From positions 3,112,621-3,176,620 of the forward strand of contig JAJEKV010000095.1 of the NCBI GenBank assembly GCA_021234155.1: a DNA stretch of 64,000 bases, read 5' to 3'. This document shows, in pieces, positions 58,844 to 64,000 of this stretch. The notes under the pieces are model-generated. The model did not search any database. It saw nothing but the letters and a program-made list of their open reading frames with translations, and was not told the DNA's origin. This DNA is from Isoetes taiwanensis. Lineage: Eukaryota > Streptophyta > Lycopodiopsida > Isoetales > Isoetaceae. The translations under genes were made by a program, and so were the position numbers. The number at the start of each line of letters is the position of its first letter. The stretch's first letter is position 1.

Positions 58844-59249
58844 TGTAGGAGCTTGTTCATATTATTTTATAGTCCTATCACATCGTCCATTCGATTAATA
58901 TTTAGAGTTTGTCATTGATTCCCTCGCACTCTTCCTTTGGCGCAATATTCTAGGGTTTATGCATAGCCCCCATTAGTGGCACACCAATGCTTTCGACATT
59001 GTTATTCACATGTTAATTCTTTCAATTTTTATGATATCAAGTTCAAGCATGGAAGAACCACGGTGATTGAGCAAATCTTGTGGCTTTATGCCTTGGCATA
59101 ATGTCGTTTGTTTGGACTTATTAGAAGAACAACCATTCACGCACCTTATTATGCGATACGATATTTTTTTGGCTGGATTATGAGATGCATTTGATTGAGT
59201 TGGTTGTATGTGCTTGTTAATTAAGAAGGTATTCATTTATATTACTTGT

Positions 59250-59321
59250 GCATTGGTGGTCTAGTGGTAGAATAGTACCACTGCCCGCAGTCTGGGACGA
59301 GTTCGATTCTCGGCCAATGCA
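59250..59321 (+). pseudogene. tRNA-Gly copy, anticodon arm altered
   Basis: 72 nt. CCACTGCCCGCAGTCTGGGA in place of the GCC arm. A GCC triplet is present, but the stem does not pair. Acceptor and T loop intact. Confidence 0.6.
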
Positions 59322-59578
59322 TCCTGTGGTTCAACTCTTCTAATTTTGTTCTTGGCGCCAAGAGCCAAAAGAAGATTTAATGCATTAAACCATGTTGATA
59401 ATGACATAAGGATAAGCGAGCAATCGATTGCACCATAGGGTGAGAAATGAGATCGAAGCTAATCTTGCTCTTCCAACCATCAAACATCGAGGAATGAGAG
59501 AATAAATGACTAGCCAAATCCTATCCTCCTAAATATCTCAATGATCTAAGAGTATCGGAAGTATTCCACATCTTTGGC

Positions 59579-59657
59579 GTGGATGTGCGGAGTGGTTATT
59601 GGGCATGACTAGAAATCATGTGGCCTTTGCTGCATAGGTTGAATCCTATCATCCACG
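59579..59657 (+). tRNA. tRNA-Ser (AGA) copy
   Basis: Acceptor strands intact (GTGGATG, CATCCACG), AGA arm intact, one change in the variable arm (TGGCCTTTG), T loop one base short. Confidence 0.65.
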
Positions 59658-60052
59658 TGTAGGAGCTTGTTCATATTATTTTATAGTCCTATCACATCGT
59701 CCATTCGATAAATATTTAGAGTTTGTCATTCATTCCTTCCTTGGCGCAATATTCTAGAGTTTATGCATAGCCCCATTAGTGGCACACCAATGCTCGACAT
59801 TGTTACTCATTCACATGTTAATTCTTTCAATTTTTATGATATCAAGTTCAAGCATGGAAGAACACGGTGATTGAGCAAATCTTGTCACTTTATGCCTTGG
59901 CATAATCATTTTGTTTGGACTTATTAGAAGAACAACCATTCTGCACCTTATTATGCGACCCCGATATTTTTTGGCTGGATTATGAGATGCATTTGATTGA
60001 GTTTGGTTGTATGTGCTTGTTAATTAAGAAGGTATTCATTTGTATTACTTGT

Positions 60053-60122
60053 GCATTGGTGGTCTAGTGGTAGAAATAGTACCCTTTCTGGTGCAGACCG
60101 AGTTCGATTCTCGGCCAATGCA
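60053..60122 (+). pseudogene. tRNA-Gly copy, anticodon arm altered
   Basis: 70 nt. CCCTTTCTGGTGCAGA replaces the GCC arm, and the D arm has an extra A. T arm and acceptor perfect. Confidence 0.6.
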
Positions 60123-60347
60123 TCACGTGGTTCAACTCTTCCAATTTTGTTCTTGGCCTTAAAGAGCCAAAAAGAAGATTTAATGCATTAAACCATGTTG
60201 ATAATGACATAAGGATAAGCGAGCAATCGATTGCACCATAGTGTGAGAAATGAGATCGAAGCTAATCTTGCTGGTTGCTAGCCAAATCCTATCCTCCTAA
60301 ATATTTCAATGATCTAAGAAAAAGCGGAAGTATTCCACATCTTTGTC

Positions 60348-60425
60348 GTGGATGTGCGAGTGTTTATTGGGCATGACTAGAAATCATGTGGGCTTTGCTC
60401 GCATAGGTTGAATCCTATCATCCCG
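60348..60425 (+). tRNA. tRNA-Ser (AGA) copy, subtype A unit
   Basis: AGA and variable arms intact. D arm GCGAGTGTTTATT, T loop one base short, 3' strand CATCCCG. A T6 run follows closely. Confidence 0.65.
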
Positions 60426-60837
60426 TGTAGGAGCTTTTTTCATACTATTTTATAGTCCCTATCACATCGTCAATTCGATTAATACTTAGAGTTTGTCATT
60501 GATTCAGTTCGCACTCTTCCTTGGCGCAATATTCTAGGGTTTATGCATAGCCCCCTTAGTGGCACCACGAATGCTCAACATTGTTACTCATTCACATGTT
60601 AGTTCTTTCAATTTTTATGATATCAAGTTCAAGCATGGAAAAACCACGGTGATTGAGCAAATCTTGTCGCTTTATGCCTTGGCATAATCATTTGTTTGGA
60701 CTTATTAGAAGAACAACCATTCACGCACCTTATCGTACGACCCGCGATATTTTTTGAAGCTGGATTATGAGATGCATGTGATTGAGTTGGTTGTATGTGC
60801 TTGTTAATTAAAGAAGGTATTCATTTGTATTATTTGT

Positions 60838-60905
60838 GCATTGGTGGTCTAGTGGTAGAATAGTACCACCTGCCATGGGGACCGAGTTCGATTCTCGACC
60901 AATGC
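60838..60905 (+). pseudogene. tRNA-Gly copy, GCC present, stem lost
   Basis: 68 nt. CCACCTGCCATGGGGACC contains CTGCCA, but the 3' stem strand is missing. T stem ends CTCGA. Confidence 0.55.
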
Positions 60906-60968
60906 ATCTTGTGGTTCAACTCTTCTAATTTTGTTCTTGGCGCTTAAAGAGCCAAAAGAAGATTTAAT

Positions 60969-61075
60969 CTTGATAATGACATAAGGATAAGCGAGCAATC
61001 GATCTCACTCTTCTAATTTTGTTCTTGGCGCAAGAGCCAAAAGAAGATTTAATCGCGATAATGACATAAGGATAA
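60969..61075. repeat. Internal duplication of the post-Gly spacer
   Basis: The stretch from CACTCTTCTAATTTTGTTC through AGATTTAAT to ATAATGACATAAGGATAAGC occurs twice in this unit. The unit at 52899-53300 carries a similar doubling (about 53.04-53.14 kb), suggesting the two units are related copies. Confidence 0.7.
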
Positions 61076-61240
61076 GCCCGAGGCAATCGATTGCACCATA
61101 GGGTGAGAAATGAGATCGAAGCTAATCTTGCTCTTCCAACCATCAAACATCAGAATGGGAGAGAATAAATGACTAACCAAATCCTATCCTCCTAAATATC
61201 TCAATGATCTAAAAGTATGGAAGTATTCCACATCTTTGGC

Positions 61241-61317
61241 GTGGATGTGCGAGTGGTTATTGGGCATGATTAGAAATCCGTGGGCTTTGCTGCATAGGTT
61301 GAATCCTATCATCCGCG
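61241..61317 (+). tRNA. tRNA-Ser (AGA) copy, last in the array here
   Basis: AGA kept (GATTAGAAATC), but the 3' anticodon stem is changed (CCGTGGGC). D arm shortened, T loop one base short. Confidence 0.55.
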
Positions 61318-61640
61318 TGTAGGAGCTTGTTCATATTATTTTATAGTCCTATCACATCGTCCATTCGATTAATATTTAGAGTTTGTCATTGCGGATTCCC
61401 TCACTCTTCTTCAGCAATATTCTAGAGTTTATGCATAGCCCCATTAGTGGCACACCAATGCCGACATTGTTACTCATTCACATTTTAATTCTTTCAATTT
61501 TTTATGATATCAAGTTCAAGCATGGAAAAACACGGTGATTGAGCAAATCTTGTCGCTTTATGCCTTGGCATAATCGTTTGTTTGGACTTATTAGAAGAAC
61601 AACCATTCCTGCACCTTATTGTACGACCACGATATTTTTT

Positions 61641-61919
61641 TGGAGGGAAAAACTCCAGATGATCACAGTGATCTATGGAGGGGAATGTTAGGGTTTGATG
61701 CCTTATGTAGGCTATCAGTTAGGTTTAGGGTTTTCCATGACCCTTGGTCTACCTTTAATGGGTTAAAGGTCTAAAAAGTGTGTGCACCATTGCAAGTTGC
61801 CCCCCTAGGGCGTCCTTGCTTGGGTATACATCATACCGGCCCGGGCCCGGCGTGTCGCGTAATGTGGCTTGATACGGTATCGTCTTGAGACCGGGTATAT
61901 CGATCTTTGGAGCGTCACA
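61641..61919 (-). repeat. Probable 3' LTR of a Ty3/gypsy element
   Basis: On the - strand it begins TGTGACGCTCC directly after the polypurine-like AGTTGGGGAGAA and ends CCCTCCA, giving a 279-bp TG...CA unit. It interrupts the array spacer right after CGATATTTTTT. The partner LTR lies outside the window, so the ends and target duplication cannot be confirmed. Confidence 0.65.
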
Positions 61920-62600
61920 TTCTCCCCAACTTGAATTGATCGTCGCGACATCGTGGATCTCCACCTTGGGATATTCTTAATGCAATCAACCTCATGCATA
62001 CCATATACCTATTATTATAGTTATACATTTAATAGGATTACCTCAAGGTAATATTTATAGGACATTAATACTATTATGCAATCAATGGATTTATCACTTA
62101 TGTCATTATAACAATAACTCCTAATGTCACCGGTTATTTATTATATATACAATTATTGTTGAGGGTACTCTTTATTCCTTGCAACACATTACAACAAAAT
62201 TGTGTTGCAAGTCCTCCTAACCCTCAGGGGCTCTATTGGCACAAGGTCAACACTACATTAGTACCATTAATATGAAATAAAATTTTTTTGGTTATATGAT
62301 GACCACCCCACCTATCTACATGGATGCATGGCTAATCTCTCGGTAGGAAGAGGTGAATCTTCCATTATGGCCGTGGGCCGGTACGCCTATATGCCTATAT
62401 GCCACTCATGCCTACACCTTTGGTTGCCGTGGAGGATAGGTCCTTCAGGTATGGGCGTGAAGGCCCGATTCCTCCTATCAAAGCATATATGGGGCTAGAG
62501 GTGCTTTTTCCTATCAATGCATTCCTCAATGACCTCCGTTCTCTCGAGGTTGTCTGCTTAGTGGACGGTAGACTTTCAAGCGGCTGACACAGCGGTCATG
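61920..62600. other. Non-coding stretch between gypsy coding region and LTR
   Basis: AT-rich in the middle (61.99-62.30 kb). No frame with recognisable content. Polypurine-like GTTGGGGAGAA (- strand) abuts the LTR. Confidence 0.5.
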
Positions 62601-62794
62601 CCCTACATTGACATTACACCACGTCCTAGAGATCCAAGTAGTAATCTCATCGCCGGTTACAAGCGCATGCAACCCTTACCTCATAGGTTGCATCGTAGAT
62701 ATACTAAGCAAGCTATTAATCTACCCAAATCGACATGCAAAGTCGATTTCTTGGAGAATGACCTTGCCGTCCCATTGCTCCATAAATTGTGTAT

Positions 62795-62925
62795 ACTATT
62801 TTTCCAAATCTCTTTTAAAGTACCCATGTTGCGTCTTCCAGCGGCAAGTGTTTCCCTTGACCAAGTATTGGAGGAACTCCGATCTCCTTGTTTTCTTGAA
62901 GGCCTTATCAAGAATTAGCTCTGGA
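62795..62925 (-). pseudogene. Chromodomain at the end of the gypsy integrase
   Basis: The - strand shows PELILDK then EFLQYLVK in one frame, and HLPLEDATW in the next frame one base later. Together these follow the chromodomain pattern of aromatic-Y-V-K-W and P-E-x-x-T-W residues. In known chromoviruses this module directs integration to particular chromatin. Here the frame is broken in the middle. Confidence 0.75.
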
Positions 62926-62947
62926 ACTATTTCTAAGCGCTCTTACG

Positions 62948-63318
62948 TCATTTCGGCATCGTTGGAGTGTCCAAAACTTCCTGCGGGTTGGGGTGTGTGC
63001 TTCTTACGGCAAGCTCGTGGAAGACTTTGTGGATCTTTAAGTGTCTTTGGTAAGTCAACTTGTAGGATTGGTTACCCACTCTACGGACTGATACGAAGGG
63101 TCCGCCCACCTTGGAGCAAGCTTCTTGCAATTTCCAGATCGCGGACTTCGCTGCTTTACCTTGATCTTGAGCCATCGTCTTCTCAATTTGGAATTCTCAT
63201 TTGTCCAGATGTTTTGGCAACAGTATCTAGCGGACTCCTTGCTGCTTAGAAGGTACCCTCGAACTTCTTCCACAAAGGCTGCGCATGTAAAGCTCAACAT
63301 TTGTTGCGACACTTCCAC
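62948..63318 (-). pseudogene. Integrase C-terminal GPF module, frameshifted
   Basis: One frame gives KLAPRWADPS and another GGPFVSVRRVGNQSYKL followed by HLKIHKVFHE. These are the typical KL-PR--GP and LKIH-VFH signatures of the Ty3/gypsy integrase C-terminus, in the order expected. Confidence 0.88.
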
Positions 63319-63556
63319 TGACGACGGGATTGTGCCAAATTAATGCGGAGTTAGGCATTGGTGGCCGTAGTTGATCATGAGCGGCGACATTTGGGATGAT
63401 TCACGCTTGGTGCTATTGTATGCAAACTCCACCAAGTGAATAAATTCCTCCCACATACCTTGCTTGTTCGGACATAGCGAACATATCTTCGAGTCTTTGA
63501 CTGCTCCGGTTTGCCCATCCGTCGTGGGTGATAGGCGTGCTCATGGGCGACACCGT

Positions 63557-63844
63557 TCAATGCGTCGTGAAGAGATCGCGCAGCGATGAACTTTGGATCG
63601 ATTGGGAGATAATTTCCCTTGGCATGCCATGAAGTGCGAAAATCTCTTTGGTGAAGAGCTTTACGTGCGTGTCCATACGTATTTGTAAGGTGGTCACGCA
63701 AGGTACAAAATGGGCCATCTTCGACAACTTGTCGCGACTACGACCATCAAAGGCGTCCTTACCTCTTCTTGTCCTTGGCGGTCTGTTATAAAGTCCATCT
63801 TTGGCGACTTCCCACTTAGCGTTTGGCACAGCTAATGGTTCCAA
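63557..63844 (-). pseudogene. Ty3/gypsy integrase core, partial
   Basis: A 95-codon - strand frame starts EPLAVPNAKWEV and includes RTRRGKDAF, LSKMAHFVPC and KEIFALHGMPREIIS, matching the rve integrase core up to the second acidic region. The catalytic Asp expected near the first strand (WEV--MDF) is displaced by sequence change. The adjacent - strand frame at 63375-63701 continues the core after a shift. Confidence 0.88.
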
Positions 63845-64000
63845 TGCTCACGGTATTAGGAGTTGTTACGCCTTTGTTGTTTTGGCATAAGCTGACACTC
63901 CTTGATGTAGCGAGCTATCTGCTTCTTCTTTCGGCCAATAGTAGGCTGCTCGCGCTTTGAAGTATGTCTTCATGAATCTGCGTGGCCAGCTATTGGGCTG

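Larger units (their letters stand above)
24136..61640 (+). repeat. Tandem tRNA-Gly / tRNA-Ser array, ~0.8-kb unit
   Basis: Each unit reads, on the + strand, tRNA-Gly, ~250-bp spacer, tRNA-Ser, ~400-bp spacer. Gly-to-Gly spacing is 785-854 bp in clean stretches, for example 26992, 27824, 28640, 29451 and 39644, 40444, 41291, 42092. Where spacing is larger, subtracting a transposon insertion returns about 810 bp. Spacers are highly conserved between units and hold no third RNA gene that I can recognise. Each unit keeps a 12-bp perfect palindrome (GCAATCGATTGC) and a 16-bp one (TTATGCCTTGGCATAA). Tandem tRNA arrays are known in plants, for example Ser-Tyr-Tyr in Arabidopsis. I do not know of this Gly-Ser pairing. 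Confidence 0.95.
61641..64000 (-). mobile_element. Ty3/gypsy retrotransposon with chromodomain, partial and frameshifted
   Basis: Read from right to left: the integrase zinc-binding region (RFMKTYFKARAAYYWP and KQIARYIKECQ, about 63880-63995), the integrase core (WEVAKDGLYN and SKMAHFVPC, then FALHGMPREIIS), the GPF module, and a chromodomain, then a ~0.87-kb non-coding stretch and the LTR. This domain order is that of plant chromoviruses. Several frameshifts split the polyprotein, so it is not intact. Reverse transcriptase and RNase H would be to the right of the window. The + strand 213-codon frame at 62608-63249 is its antisense shadow. Confidence 0.9.

Noticed and set aside
24136-61640. 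CRISPR-like repetition
   Set aside because: Units are ~0.8 kb with tRNA genes and conserved spacers. No short repeats with unique spacers, and the DNA is eukaryotic.
62608-63249. 213-codon + strand frame
   Set aside because: Antisense to the gypsy integrase C-terminus and chromodomain, which match known signatures on the - strand.

Overview
The window is nuclear DNA of a land plant. The plant call rests on two tRNA families with plant-type D arms and on three exons of a plant-specific Methyltransf_29 (DUF248) gene. LINE, Helitron and Ty3/gypsy insertions fit it. A monocot, perhaps a grass, is my guess from the style of the Helitron and LINE ends, and it is weak.

The main feature is a tandem array from about 24.1 kb to 61.6 kb. 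Each unit is about 0.8 kb and carries one tRNA-Gly gene (71 nt, anticodon GCC when intact) and one tRNA-Ser gene (82 nt, anticodon AGA), both on the + strand. About 27 Gly-type and 29 Ser-type copies or fragments can be placed. Few Gly copies keep an intact anticodon arm (37964, 41291, 42092, 58450). Most Ser copies keep AGA but have small deletions in the D arm and acceptor. Two spacer subtypes (A and B) are interspersed, suggesting a higher-order repeat. A very diverged piece of the same unit opens the window at 28-435.

The array is broken by dated insertions. These are a + strand LINE (24925-26456), a - strand LINE (42702-44676), one LINE 3' fragment found at the same unit position in two units (45.5 kb and 54.4 kb), a 3.5-kb Helitron carrying methyltransferase exons (54431-57915), and a second, composite Helitron insertion (45845 to about 49.96 kb). 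A chromodomain Ty3/gypsy element closes the array at 61641 and runs off the right edge. Removing the insertions restores the 0.8-kb period. Purine-rich DNA replaces or dilutes array units at about 29.6-31.8 and 33.4-35.6 kb. A pyrimidine-rich block flips to purine-rich at about 48.93 kb.

From about 0.44 to 23.3 kb I find no gene: no open frame exceeds about 100 codons, and none resembles a known family. Several heavily diverged tandem duplications are visible there. That region and many array units look as if they carry many small insertions and deletions. Either real decay or poor long-read consensus could produce this, and the sequence alone does not decide.
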